From an uncultured Candidatus Pelagibacter sp. (lineage in GTDB: Bacteria > Pseudomonadota > Alphaproteobacteria > Pelagibacterales > Pelagibacteraceae), in assembly GCA_905618895.1 (NCBI GenBank), contig CAJQTA010000038.1, positions 1 through 46,633 of the forward strand: 46,633 bases of DNA, given 5' to 3'. The notes beneath the pieces were generated by a model that was not told the DNA's origin, made no database searches, and worked only from the letters and a program-made list of their open reading frames with translations. A program made the translations under genes and the position numbers. Shown here piece by piece: positions 8,058-16,034 of this stretch. Each line of letters starts with the position of its first letter. Position 1 is the first letter of the stretch.

Positions 8058-8303
8058 TTATTTTTGGTATTTCTTTTTCCACTCTAAATAAGACATTCCA
8101 TAAACATGCTTTCGAGCTTCATCATCTGTGATTGTAATACTTTTTTTTTCTGCCTCTTCTCTGTACCATCTAGATAAGCAGTTTCTACAAAAACCAGCAA
8201 GATTCATTATATCAATATTCTGCACATCTTTTCTTTCATCTAAATGATTTAGTAGTCTTTCAAAAGTTGCAGATTGTAATTCTTTTTTTGTATTATTATC
8301 CAT
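8058..8303 (-). CDS. DUF1244 family protein
   Basis: 81-aa protein that matches DUF1244 almost end to end: FERLLNHLDERKDVQNIDIMNLAGFCRNCLSRWYREEA followed by DDEARKHVYGMSYLEWKKKYQ. Two cysteines in FCRNC are conserved in the family. It is soluble and alpha-helical in appearance, and its biochemical role is unknown. It converges on moaB with no gap and its start lies 24 bp from the divergent coxG start, so the two promoters must overlap coding sequence or each other. Confidence 0.88.
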   Translation of the reverse strand: MDNNTKKELQSATFERLLNHLDERKDVQNIDIMNLAGFCRNCLSRWYREEAEKKSITITDDEARKHVYGMSYLEWKKKYQK

Positions 8304-8327
8304 ATTTAATTAGTATAAAAATTATTA

Positions 8328-8906
8328 ATGAAACTTAGTGGATCATATCAAATTAATCTAGAAAAACAAAAAGTATGGGAAAGTTTAAATGATCCTGAGA
8401 TATTAAAAAAAGCAATACCAGGTTGTGAAGAGTTTAAAAAAAATTCTGATACAGAGTTTACAGCAACAGCAACCAATAAAATTGGACCATTTAATGCAAG
8501 CTTTACCGGAGAAGTTGAGTTGAAAGATCTTAATCCTCCTAATAGCTACAAGATAAAAGGCTCAGGCAATTCACCAGTTGGATTTGCCACGGGAGAGGCT
8601 ACAGTTAAACTTGAAGACTGTGAAGGTGGAACAAAACTTATTTATAATGTTGAGGCAAATGTAGGTGGTAAAATTGCACAAGTAGGCTCACGATTAATTG
8701 ATATGACGGCAAAAAAAATGGCAGATATATTTTTTGGAAAATTTTCAGAATTAATTGCCCCCGAATTAAAAGTATTTAAACCAGATGATGGAACTCAAAT
8801 TCAAGTTTCAATGAATAAAAGTCTTGAAAATTTATTCAATAAAAAATTAGTTTATTCATTAATCTTAATTTTTTTAACATTTGCTGGGTATTATTTTCTA
8901 GCATAA
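8328..8906 (+). CDS. coxG: CoxG, SRPBCC-domain protein with C-terminal membrane anchor
   Basis: 192-aa protein. Residues ~1-145 form the CoxG/SRPBCC domain (MKLSGSYQINLEKQKVWESLNDPEILKKAIPGCEEF-type opening, GPFNASFTGEVEL, and GKIAQVGSRLIDMTAKKMADIFFGKF near its end), followed by a linker and a hydrophobic anchor (~173-191). In carboxydotrophs CoxG is thought to tether CO dehydrogenase to the inner face of the membrane. Here it directly precedes coxSLM by 89 bp, so it probably serves the same enzyme. The substrate of the enzyme itself is uncertain. Confidence 0.85.
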   Translation: MKLSGSYQINLEKQKVWESLNDPEILKKAIPGCEEFKKNSDTEFTATATNKIGPFNASFTGEVELKDLNPPNSYKIKGSGNSPVGFATGEATVKLEDCEGGTKLIYNVEANVGGKIAQVGSRLIDMTAKKMADIFFGKFSELIAPELKVFKPDDGTQIQVSMNKSLENLFNKKLVYSLILIFLTFAGYYFLA

Positions 8907-8930
8907 GTAGAAAGTTTATACCTTTTAATC

Positions 8931-8959
8931 TTGAGTAAGCTTCTTCGTTATGATGTAAT
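8931..8959 (+). promoter_or_regulatory. Putative promoter for coxSLM
   Basis: TTGAGT (8931-8936) and TGTAAT (8954-8959) are separated by exactly 17 nt in the 89-bp gap between coxG and coxS. This would allow coxSLM to be expressed separately from coxG. The boxes match the consensus at four and five of six positions. No hairpin or operator was recognised beside them. Confidence 0.4.
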
Positions 8960-8995
8960 TTGACATTACTAATTAATCGAGAAGGAGAGAGCTTG

Positions 8996-9457
8996 ATGAC
9001 AAAAGTAAATTTAGAAGTTAACGGTAAAAAAGTAAGTAAAGACGTACCAGATCATACAATCTTATCAATTTTTTTAAGAGATAATTTAAATTTAAATGGT
9101 ACTCACGTAGGATGTGATACCAGCCAATGTGGAGCATGCGTGGTTCATGTTAATGGCAAATCAATCAAAAGTTGCTCAACTTTAGCTGCAGACATTAATG
9201 GCTCAAAAGTTACTACAATAGAAGGCTTGGTTAGTGATGGAAAAATGCATCCAATGCAAGAAGCATTTAAAAAGATGCATGGACTTCAATGCGGTTTTTG
9301 TACACCAGGAATGGTCATGAGTGCAATCGATCTATTAAAAAATAAAAAAGATCCAAGCGACACAGAAATTAGAGAGTGGCTAGAAGGAAATATCTGTAGA
9401 TGCACAGGTTATCAAAATATTGTCGCTGCGGTTAAAGAAGCAGCTTCAAAAATGTAA
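8996..9457 (+). CDS. coxS: CoxS-type small subunit, 2x[2Fe-2S] of a Mo hydroxylase
   Basis: 153-aa iron-sulfur subunit of a xanthine-oxidase-family enzyme. Plant-type cluster cysteines are C40, C45, C48 and C60 ([10 protein letters not shown]...SC); the second cluster uses C99 and C102 (QCGFC) and C134 and C136 (ICRC). It carries electrons from the Mo centre to FAD in the M subunit. The start at 8996 is chosen over an upstream in-frame ATG at 8960 because a strong SD (gaaggagag, 8981-8989) lies at the right distance and family members begin here. Followed by coxL after 16 nt. Confidence 0.93.
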   Translation: MTKVNLEVNGKKVSKDVPDHTILSIFLRDNLNLNGTHVGCDTSQCGACVVHVNGKSIKSCSTLAADINGSKVTTIEGLVSDGKMHPMQEAFKKMHGLQCGFCTPGMVMSAIDLLKNKKDPSDTEIREWLEGNICRCTGYQNIVAAVKEAASKM

Positions 9458-9473
9458 TTAAAGGAGGATTTAT

Positions 9474-11855
9474 ATGGCTAGTTTAGTAGGTTCAAGAGTA
9501 GAAAGAAAAGAAGACAAAAGATTATTAACAGGTAAAGGAAGATACACTGCTGATATCAATATTTCGAACCAAACATATGCTGTATTTGTAAGATCTCCCC
9601 ATGCAAGAGCAAAAATTAAAAAAATAGATATATCTAAGGCTTTAAAAGCCATGGGTGTTGTAGAAATTTTAACAGGAGCAGAAATTGCTACTGACAAGAT
9701 TGGCGGTTTAATTGCTGGATGGGCAATTAGAAGTGAAGATGGATCTGAGATGAAAGTTCCAGCAAATCCTCCTTTGGCAAAAGATAGTGTAAACTTCGTA
9801 GGAGAACCCATAGCTGTAGTATTTGCAGAATCTTTAGACGAAGCTAAAGCCGCTGCAGATTTAGTTAATGTTGATTATAAAGTTTTAAAAGGTGTAATCA
9901 ATACAGCTGAAGCTATGAAAGGAGAAACTATTCATGACGGAATAGAAAAAAATCTTTGTTATGATTGGTTATTGGGTGACAGAAAAGCTGTTGAAGAAGC
10001 TTTTGCAAAAGCTGATAAAATTATAAAGGTAGACTTAATTAATAACAGATGTATTCCCAATGCAATGGAACCTAGAGCTTGTGTTGTGGATTACAATACA
10101 GCATCAGAAGAAATAACCTTATATACAACTAGCCAAAACCCACATCTTTCTAGGTTGATAATGTCTGCATTTGGTGGGGTAGCACCTGAAAATAAATTAA
10201 GAGTAGTTGCACCAGATGTTGGAGGTGGCTTTGGATCAAAAATTAATGTTTATAATGAAGAAATAGTTTGTAGTTGGGCTTCCAAAAAAATTGAAAGACC
10301 AATAAAGTGGGTTGCTGAAAGAACAGAATCTTTTTTGACAGATACTCATGGTAGAGACCACGTTACCCATGCAGAACTTGCTGTAACAAATGAAGGAAAA
10401 TTTTTAGCTTTTAAAAATGAAACAATTGCAAATCTTGGAGCGTATGCAAGAGTATTTGGAACTGTTACACCAACTTATTTATTTGGACCGTGTGCGACTG
10501 GTGTATATATAATTCCGGCAGCCTATACAAATGTTAAAGCAGTGTATACAAACACTGCGCCAGTAGACGCTTATAGAGGAGCAGGAAGACCAGAAGCAAC
10601 TTACACAATTGAAAGATTAGTTGAAAAAGCTGCAATGGAACTTGGTATTGATAGAACAGAAATAAGAATGAAAAATTTTCCGACTGAATTTCCATTTAAA
10701 CAAACATTGGTTCACACAGTTGACTCTGGTGATTATGTTGCTGGACTACAAAAAGCTAAACAAATGTCTGATTATGCAGGTTTTGATGCAAGAAGAAAAA
10801 AGTCAGAGGCTAATGGGAAATTAAGAGGCATTGGAGTTTCATCTTATTTTGAAGCTTGTGGAATAGCACCTTCTGCAGTTGTTATGTCGCTAGGTTGTGG
10901 AGTAGGATTATGGGAGTCATCAGAAGTAAGATTTAATCCAACTGGACAAGTTTCAGTATTTACAGGAGCACATAGTCATGGGCAAGGACACGATACTACA
11001 TTTGCTCAAATTGCAGCAGATGAACTTGGTGTAGGACTTGAGGCAGTTGATGTAGTCCATGGAGATACAGATAAAGGAACATTTGGAATGGGAACTTATG
11101 GTTCTAGATCATTAGCAGTTGGAGGAATAGCAATTGTAAACGCATGTAGAAAAATAGTAGCCAAAGGAAAAAGAGTTGCTGCAAAAATGCTTGAGGTCAG
11201 TGAAGATGAGATAGACTTTAAAGATGGAGAATTTATTGTGTCTAAATCAAATAAAAAGAAAACAATTGGTGAGGTTGCTTTTGCTTGTTATTTACCAGGC
11301 AGTAGAGACTCTGACTTTAAATCACCATTACCTGAAGGTGAAGAGCCAGGATTAATTGAATCATCTTTTTTTGACCCAGCTAATTTTTCTTTTCCAGCAG
11401 GATCTCATATTGCAGAAGTAGAAATAGATCCAGAAACTGGTGAAGTAAAAGTTGAAAAATATACAGCTGTTGATGACTTTGGTAGAATTGTAAATCCTTT
11501 AGTTGTTGAAGGTCAAGTTCATGGTGGAATTGCTCAAGGAATTGGTCAGGCACTCCATGAAAACACAGTGTATGATGAAACAGGCCAGTTAATCACTGCT
11601 TCTTATATGGACTATACAATGCCAAGAGCAGATAATTTTCCAGATTTTAACCTAGGTTTTACTTGCACACACGCAACATCTAACCCACTTGGAGTTAAAG
11701 GTTGTGGTGAAGCTGGAGCAATCGCGTCACCACCAACAATAATGAATGCTGTAATTGATGCATTAGGTGGACAAGAGATAACAATGCCTGCAACAGCAGA
11801 AAAAGTGTGGAAGGCTTGCAAAGTATTAAAAAAAAAAAACGCTAAAGCAGCTTAA
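9474..11855 (+). CDS. CoxL-type (form II) molybdopterin large subunit
   Basis: 793-aa catalytic subunit of the xanthine oxidase/CO dehydrogenase family. The opening VGSRVERKEDKRLLTGKGRYTADI is typical. The active-site loop reads AYRGAGR at residues 366-372, which defines form II (BMS-type) CoxL; true form I CO dehydrogenase has AYxCSFR with a cysteine that binds copper. The glycine-rich segment GVKGCGEAGAIASPP near residue 741 includes the catalytic Glu. Form II enzymes are widespread in marine bacteria but a CO-oxidising role is doubtful. A strong SD (aaaggagg) precedes the ATG. Cytoplasmic; no signal peptide. Confidence 0.9.
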   Translation: MASLVGSRVERKEDKRLLTGKGRYTADINISNQTYAVFVRSPHARAKIKKIDISKALKAMGVVEILTGAEIATDKIGGLIAGWAIRSEDGSEMKVPANPPLAKDSVNFVGEPIAVVFAESLDEAKAAADLVNVDYKVLKGVINTAEAMKGETIHDGIEKNLCYDWLLGDRKAVEEAFAKADKIIKVDLINNRCIPNAMEPRACVVDYNTASEEITLYTTSQNPHLSRLIMSAFGGVAPENKLRVVAPDVGGGFGSKINVYNEEIVCSWASKKIERPIKWVAERTESFLTDTHGRDHVTHAELAVTNEGKFLAFKNETIANLGAYARVFGTVTPTYLFGPCATGVYIIPAAYTNVKAVYTNTAPVDAYRGAGRPEATYTIERLVEKAAMELGIDRTEIRMKNFPTEFPFKQTLVHTVDSGDYVAGLQKAKQMSDYAGFDARRKKSEANGKLRGIGVSSYFEACGIAPSAVVMSLGCGVGLWESSEVRFNPTGQVSVFTGAHSHGQGHDTTFAQIAADELGVGLEAVDVVHGDTDKGTFGMGTYGSRSLAVGGIAIVNACRKIVAKGKRVAAKMLEVSEDEIDFKDGEFIVSKSNKKKTIGEVAFACYLPGSRDSDFKSPLPEGEEPGLIESSFFDPANFSFPAGSHIAEVEIDPETGEVKVEKYTAVDDFGRIVNPLVVEGQVHGGIAQGIGQALHENTVYDETGQLITASYMDYTMPRADNFPDFNLGFTCTHATSNPLGVKGCGEAGAIASPPTIMNAVIDALGGQEITMPATAEKVWKACKVLKKKNAKAA

Positions 11856-11864
11856 GGAGAAATT

Positions 11865-12650
11865 ATGAAAACATTTAATTACCATGCACCAAAAGATATC
11901 AAGAAAGCATCAAAGTTAGCTTCGACTAGTTCAGCTTTTTTAGCAGGTGGAATGACAAGTATTCCATCAATGAAATTAGGCTTAGCAACGTATAAAGATA
12001 TAATTGATATAAAACATATCAAAAAGCTATCTGGAATTAAAGTAAGTGGAAAATCAGTTACAATTGGTTCGACAACCAAACATGCTGAGGTAGCAAGTTC
12101 AAAAGATGTTCAAAAAGTAATTCCATCTTTAGCAAAATTAGCAGGAGGAATAGGCGACGCACAAGTTCGAAACAGAGGCACAGTTGGGGGGTCTATTGCA
12201 AACAATGATCCTTCCGCATGTTATCCATCAGCTTGTATGGCTCTTAATGCAATAATACATACTAACAACAGAAAAATAGAAGCATCTAAATTTTTTAAAG
12301 GAATGTTTGAAACTGCATTAAAAAAAGGTGAGTTAATTGAAGCTGTTGAATTTAAAATTCCAGAAAAATCAAATTATCAAAAACATCCAAATCCTGCATC
12401 AAGATATGCAATTGTTGGAGTTTATATTGCAAAGTATAAGAAAGAAGTAAACGTAGCAGTCACAGGTGCAAAATCTTCAGTTTATATTGATAAAGATTTA
12501 TCGAAGGCTCTATCAAATAGCTTTTCATCTAAGGCTATAGAAGGAATGGAGTTAAATAGTTCAGAAATGAACACAGATATCCATGCTTCTGGAGATTTTA
12601 GAGCTAGCCTGGTAGTTACATATACTAAAAAAGCTGTTGAAGCTTGTTAG
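11865..12650 (+). CDS. coxM: CoxM-type FAD-binding medium subunit
   Basis: 261-aa FAD subunit of the same Mo hydroxylase. The first FAD motif is SSAFLAGGMTSIPSMKLG (residues ~22-39) and the second is AGGIGDAQVRNRGTVGGSIANNDPS (~93-117), both standard for the CoxM/XdhA-FAD family; a CO-dehydrogenase flavoprotein C-terminal domain follows. The family receives electrons from the 2Fe-2S clusters and passes them to quinone or another acceptor. An SD (taaggaga) lies 5 nt before the ATG. The order S-L-M is unusual compared with the M-S-L order of carboxydotroph cox operons and is often seen with form II genes. Confidence 0.92.
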   Translation: MKTFNYHAPKDIKKASKLASTSSAFLAGGMTSIPSMKLGLATYKDIIDIKHIKKLSGIKVSGKSVTIGSTTKHAEVASSKDVQKVIPSLAKLAGGIGDAQVRNRGTVGGSIANNDPSACYPSACMALNAIIHTNNRKIEASKFFKGMFETALKKGELIEAVEFKIPEKSNYQKHPNPASRYAIVGVYIAKYKKEVNVAVTGAKSSVYIDKDLSKALSNSFSSKAIEGMELNSSEMNTDIHASGDFRASLVVTYTKKAVEAC

Positions 12651-12671
12651 TTAAGATCTATATTTTTCCAA

Positions 12672-13001
12672 ATGGAAAATTCATTTGATGAAAAAATTTT
12701 AGAAGAAGCTCATGACTGGGTAAAAGCAAATCAAAAAGTAGTACTTGCAACTGTAATTCAAACCTGGGGATCCTCTCCTAGACCCACTGGTAGTAGAATG
12801 ATTGTAAATGAAAATGGAGATTTTTCAGGATCGGTTTCTGGTGGATGTGTAGAGTCTACTGTTGTTAGGGAATGTATTGGAATTATAAAAGACAATAAAC
12901 CTTTTAAAAAAATAGAATTTAAAGTTTCAAATGAAAGTGCATGGGAAGTTGGACTTGCTTGTGGTGGCGAAATAGCAGTTTATATAGAGCAAGTAATTTG
13001 A
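12672..13001 (+). CDS. XdhC/CoxI family, N-terminal-domain protein
   Basis: 109-aa protein corresponding to the N-terminal XdhC/CoxI domain: WVKANQKVVLATVIQTWGSSPRPTGSRMIVNENGDFSGSVSGGCVES is diagnostic, including the conserved cysteine in GGCVES and a second in LACGGE. XdhC-type proteins insert the sulfurated molybdenum cofactor into Mo hydroxylases. The NAD-like Rossmann half is encoded separately at 13141-13821. The split into two proteins is known from alphaproteobacteria; what is less usual is the small membrane ORF between the halves. Confidence 0.88.
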   Translation: MENSFDEKILEEAHDWVKANQKVVLATVIQTWGSSPRPTGSRMIVNENGDFSGSVSGGCVESTVVRECIGIIKDNKPFKKIEFKVSNESAWEVGLACGGEIAVYIEQVI

Positions 13002-13006
13002 ATCTT

Positions 13007-13141
13007 ATGATTAAAGCACATAAAAAATATATAAATTGGTGGAAAAATTTTTTAAGAATTACTGACTATAGCTTACTTTGGGTAGCTTTTATAAAAGGAT
13101 TAATTGTAGGACTATTAATTTATCATTTATTTATTATCTAA
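13007..13141 (+). CDS. Small single-span membrane protein, 44 aa, between the two XdhC genes
   Basis: ATG at 13007 gives 44 aa: a basic, aromatic N-terminus (residues 1-24, with KKYINWWKNFLR) and one hydrophobic helix (~25-44, ending in LLIYHLFII). Its TAA overlaps the next ATG as TAATG, and the upstream gene ends 6 nt before it, so it fits an operon gene perfectly. A longer in-frame start upstream at 12941 would run through the xdhC gene and is unlikely. No family is recognised. It might anchor cofactor-insertion factors at the membrane, as CoxG anchors the enzyme, but this is only inference. Confidence 0.6.
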   Translation: MIKAHKKYINWWKNFLRITDYSLLWVAFIKGLIVGLLIYHLFII

Positions 13142-13821
13142 TGAAAAAAAAACTTTTAGAACAAATTATAAAAAAAAAAAATAACAAATCTGAATTTGCA
13201 ATAATTACTAATCTCAAAACAGGAGATAGTGAAATTTTTGAAGTAGGTAAACCAATTAATAAAGATTTTAAAAAATATACAGATCAAATAAATTCTTTTT
13301 ATAAGAATAAAAAAAATGGTGTTATTGAAGATACAAATATATTTATAGAAACTTATATTAGACCGATTAAAGTTATCATTGTTGGAGCTGTTCATATAGC
13401 TCAATATCTCATTAATTATGCAAAAAGTTTAAATTTTGAAATAATTGTTATTGATCCAAGAGGATACTTCGCAACAGAACAAAGATTTCCTGGTATGAAA
13501 ATTATAAATAAGTGGCCAGATGAAGCTTTTAAAGAAATGGAAACAAATTCAAATACAGCTTTAATTGCACTAACTCATGACCCAAAGATTGATGATCCAG
13601 CATTACAACATGCGCTAAATAAAAAATTTTACTATATTGGTGCTTTAGGGAGTAAAAAAACTCATGCAAACAGAATTGAAAGATTAAAAGAATCAGGGTT
13701 TAATGAACATGAAATTAATTCAATCCATGGACCGATAGGAATTAAGCTAGGTGGAAAATCAGCTCCAGAAATAGCTTTATCTATAATTGCACAATTAGTA
13801 TCGGAGACTTACAAGGAATGA
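13141..13821 (+). CDS. XdhC/CoxI family, C-terminal Rossmann-domain protein
   Basis: 226-aa protein carrying the XdhC Rossmann domain: IKVIIVGAVHIAQYLINYAKSLNFEIIVIDPR (residues ~76-107) is the nucleotide-binding fold, followed by ALIALTHDPKIDDPAL and YIGALGSKKTHANRIERL, both diagnostic. The C-terminal GPIGIKLGGKSAPEIALSI closes the family signature. The usual GAGHI is GAVHI here. The start at 13141 is preferred to 13078 because it matches the family and overlaps the previous stop. With the 109-aa partner it should deliver Mo cofactor to CoxL. Confidence 0.88.
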   Translation: MKKKLLEQIIKKKNNKSEFAIITNLKTGDSEIFEVGKPINKDFKKYTDQINSFYKNKKNGVIEDTNIFIETYIRPIKVIIVGAVHIAQYLINYAKSLNFEIIVIDPRGYFATEQRFPGMKIINKWPDEAFKEMETNSNTALIALTHDPKIDDPALQHALNKKFYYIGALGSKKTHANRIERLKESGFNEHEINSIHGPIGIKLGGKSAPEIALSIIAQLVSETYKE

Positions 13822-14204
13822 AAAAAACATTTGGCTTTATGATGGTTGGAACAAACAATCTAACTGATTCAGAAATATTTTATAACGCAATATTTGCACC
13901 ATTAGGTCTTAGTAAAGTTTTAACTACTGAGAGATATATTGGTTACGCTCAAAAAGATAATCTGCAGGAAATAAAATTCTATATTACCAAACCTTTTAAT
14001 AAAAAACCTGCTACTTATGGCAATGGTACACAAATCTCATTTTTAGTAGACGCAAAAAAAACAGTCGAAGAATTTCATGCTATTGGATTAAAAAATGGTG
14101 GTAACAATGAAGGCTCACCAGGAATAAGATCAGGTGATTATTATGCCTATATACGTGATTTAGATGGAAATAAAATTTGTGCTTATTGTATATTAGATAA
14201 ATAA
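13818..14204 (+). CDS. VOC-family (glyoxalase/dioxygenase fold) protein
   Basis: 128-aa protein of the vicinal-oxygen-chelate fold. It opens GFMMVGTNNLTDSEIFYNAIFAPLGLSK and ends YYAYIRDLDGNKICAYC, the standard beta-alpha-beta-beta-beta end with the metal-ligand position region DLDGNK. Activity cannot be predicted. It overlaps xdhC by 4 nt and shares one base with the mocA-like gene, so it belongs to the cox accessory operon; its role there is unknown. Confidence 0.8.
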   Translation: MKKTFGFMMVGTNNLTDSEIFYNAIFAPLGLSKVLTTERYIGYAQKDNLQEIKFYITKPFNKKPATYGNGTQISFLVDAKKTVEEFHAIGLKNGGNNEGSPGIRSGDYYAYIRDLDGNKICAYCILDK

Positions 14205-14776
14205 TGATTACTGCAATTTTACTTGCCGCTGGAAAATCAAGGAGAATTCCATCAGAAAATAAATTGATTAAAATTTTTAAAGGCAAGCCTTTAATTAATC
14301 ATATTTTAAAATCTTTAATTAAAAGTAAAGTTAATAAAATTGTTATAGTGCTTGGTTATGATCATATTAAGATTAAAAAACTTCTTTTAAAAAGTAAAAA
14401 AATAACTTTAACAATAAACAAAAATTATAAAAATGGGATATCATCATCAATTAAGTCTGGTCTTAAGAAAATTACTAGAAAAAATAGAGGTTTTATGATT
14501 ACCCATTCAGATATGCCTTTTATAAAATTATCTCATATTAATAAAATTTATGTTTCATTATTAAAAAAAAATAACTTGGTACATGCAATGAAATACAAAA
14601 ACATAATAGGAAATCCAATAGGTTTTAATATTTCAGTTTTAGATAGATTTAAGAAGATAAAAGGAGATATAGGAGCAAAATACATGGTTAAAAGATTAAA
14701 AAAAGATACAAATTTTATAAATGTTACTTCTAATAAAATTTTTAAAGATTTTGATTTAAAAAAAGATTTTAATTAG
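14204..14776 (+). CDS. MobA/MocA-like molybdenum cofactor nucleotidyltransferase
   Basis: 190-aa nucleotidyltransferase. The N-terminal LLAAGKSRRIPSENKLIKIFKGKPLINHIL contains the AAGxSxR nucleotide loop and the NKL motif of MocA/MobA; THSDMPF (~100-106) supplies the metal-binding aspartate. MocA adds CMP to molybdopterin, the form (MCD) used by CoxL-type hydroxylases, so its place at the end of the cox accessory operon favours MocA over MobA. It converges on moaE with an 8-nt overlap. The protein is unusually rich in lysine and isoleucine. Confidence 0.8.
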   Translation: MITAILLAAGKSRRIPSENKLIKIFKGKPLINHILKSLIKSKVNKIVIVLGYDHIKIKKLLLKSKKITLTINKNYKNGISSSIKSGLKKITRKNRGFMITHSDMPFIKLSHINKIYVSLLKKNNLVHAMKYKNIIGNPIGFNISVLDRFKKIKGDIGAKYMVKRLKKDTNFINVTSNKIFKDFDLKKDFN

Positions 14777-15215
14777 CTTTGATAGGATTGCCTTTAAGCC
14801 ACTCACTATCTTCATTTTCGTAATGTTCTTTTTTCCAAATAGGAGATCTTTTTTTGATCTCTTCTATTATATGTCTAGATAAGACATAAGCTTGGTCTCT
14901 ATGTTTGCAAGCAACAGCGATGATAATACTTATTTCACCTAATTCTACGTAGCCTTTGATATGTTCAATAAATACAGATTTATCTTTTATATTAAGTTTT
15001 TCATCTATTTCTTTATATATTTCTTCAAAACTTTTTATAACTAACCCATCATGACTATCGTAAGTCATGCCAATAACTTTTTTATTTTCATTAATATTTC
15101 TGACAGTTCCTGTAAAAAAAATTGAAGCACCAAATTTTGATGACGCAATAAAAGTTTCTGCTGTTGAAATCTTTATTTTTTCTTTTTTAATATCAATAAT
15201 TTTAGTATGAAGCAT
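14769..15215 (-). CDS. moaE: MoaE, molybdopterin synthase catalytic subunit
   Basis: 148-aa large subunit of molybdopterin synthase, which puts two sulfurs from MoaD onto cyclic pyranopterin monophosphate. Visible marks are GASIFFTGTVRNINENKKVIGMTYDSHDGLV near residues 29-59, CKHRDQAYVLSRHIIEEIKKRSPIWKKEHY with the conserved His-Arg and lysines, and EWLKGNP at the end. It shares one base with the moaD stop, and its SD is made by the last glycine codons of moaD. Confidence 0.92.
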   Translation of the reverse strand: MLHTKIIDIKKEKIKISTAETFIASSKFGASIFFTGTVRNINENKKVIGMTYDSHDGLVIKSFEEIYKEIDEKLNIKDKSVFIEHIKGYVELGEISIIIAVACKHRDQAYVLSRHIIEEIKKRSPIWKKEHYENEDSEWLKGNPIKAN

Positions 15216-15484
15216 TAACCACCTCCTATAGGTGGAATGATACCAATTTTTTGATCTTTATTAATTTTATAATTATCATTAATTATATTATTATCTTCAG
15301 AACAAAATACTGATGTTTCTATAATTTGCTTAAAATTTTCATTACCTTTAAAATTTTGATCTAAATAATTGATTATTTCTTTTCTAAAATCTTTAATTGT
15401 TATTTTATTTTTTAGATTAAATTCTAGATGATCTTTACTACTAAATTCTCTACTTGCACCAAATAGCTCAAGTTTTATTTTCAT
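15215..15484 (-). CDS. moaD: MoaD, molybdopterin synthase sulfur-carrier subunit
   Basis: 89-aa ubiquitin-fold protein ending in PPIGGG; the C-terminal Gly-Gly forms the thiocarboxylate that donates sulfur in molybdopterin synthase. MKIKLELFGASREF is a typical opening. It follows moaC and precedes moaE in the minus-strand operon. The last glycine codons contain GGAGGTGG, which doubles as the SD of moaE (see the hairpin entry). Confidence 0.9.
   Translation of the reverse strand: MKIKLELFGASREFSSKDHLEFNLKNKITIKDFRKEIINYLDQNFKGNENFKQIIETSVFCSEDNNIINDNYKINKDQKIGIIPPIGGG
15219..15235 (-). promoter_or_regulatory. Hairpin that can mask the moaE ribosome-binding site
   Basis: On the minus strand CCACCT (15235-15230) can pair with AGGTGG (15224-15219) across a five-base loop. 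The 3' arm contains part of AGGAGGTGG, the SD of moaE. Ribosomes finishing moaD would melt the stem, which predicts tight translational coupling and a fixed MoaD:MoaE ratio. The stem is seen directly; the coupling is inferred. Confidence 0.5.
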
Positions 15485-15487
15485 AAT

Positions 15488-16034
15488 TTAAAAAATATTT
15501 TCTAAAAACTTGGGTAGTCCATCTGGATTAGTCCATAATCCACTTTTACCACCTTCTTTGATTAATAATCTAACATTATCAATTCTAAGATGTGGGTTTA
15601 CTATCTTACTAAGATCGTAGATTGTAATTAATGCAGTGTTAACTCCCATAATTGCTTCCATCTCAACACCTGTTTTAGCAACTGCAGAAACAACACAAAA
15701 AAACTTCTAATGAACTACCATCTTCATGCATAATAATTTTAGTTGCAGTGTGATCAATTGGTAGCGGGTGACACAAAGGAATTAATTCACTTGTTTTTTT
15801 AACACCCAGGACAGCAGACACTTCTGCTAAAGTAATAGGGTCGCCTTTAGGCATTTTTTTATTTTTAATTAAATCAAAAACCTCTTTTCCAACATAAATC
15901 TTACCTGACGCCAATGCTCTTCTAAACGTTTCTTTCTTTGAAGAAACATCAATCATATTAAAAGAATTTTTCTTAAATATTTCTTTAGCCCAATCTTTTA
16001 GTTTTTCATTATTTATTACTTTTAAATTTTTCAT
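15488..16034 (-). pseudogene. moaC: moaC with a +1 frameshift in a homopolymer
   Basis: Cyclic pyranopterin monophosphate synthase. The first 112 codons match MoaC (MIDVSSKKETFRRA, GDPITLAEVSAVLGVKKTSELIPLCHPLPIDH), but the reading frame then passes a run of seven T on the minus strand (15703-15697) and stops at a TAA a few codons on, giving 119 aa with a nonsense tail. Removing one T restores [20 protein letters not shown] and [11 protein letters not shown], the intact C-terminal half, ending at 15488 for 181 aa in total. Everything downstream is otherwise well conserved. It may be a sequencing or assembly error, a recent mutation, or slippage at the run. Neighbours moaA, moaD and moaE are intact. 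Confidence 0.85.

Noticed and set aside
8960-8995. Upstream in-frame start that would lengthen CoxS by 12 residues
   Set aside because: The inner ATG at 8996 has a strong SD at the proper distance and matches the start of the family; the upstream stretch holds the -10 box.
12941-13006. Longer start for the small membrane ORF running inside xdhC
   Set aside because: It overlaps the coding end of xdhC by 60 nt in another frame, and the ATG at 13007 fits the operon exactly.
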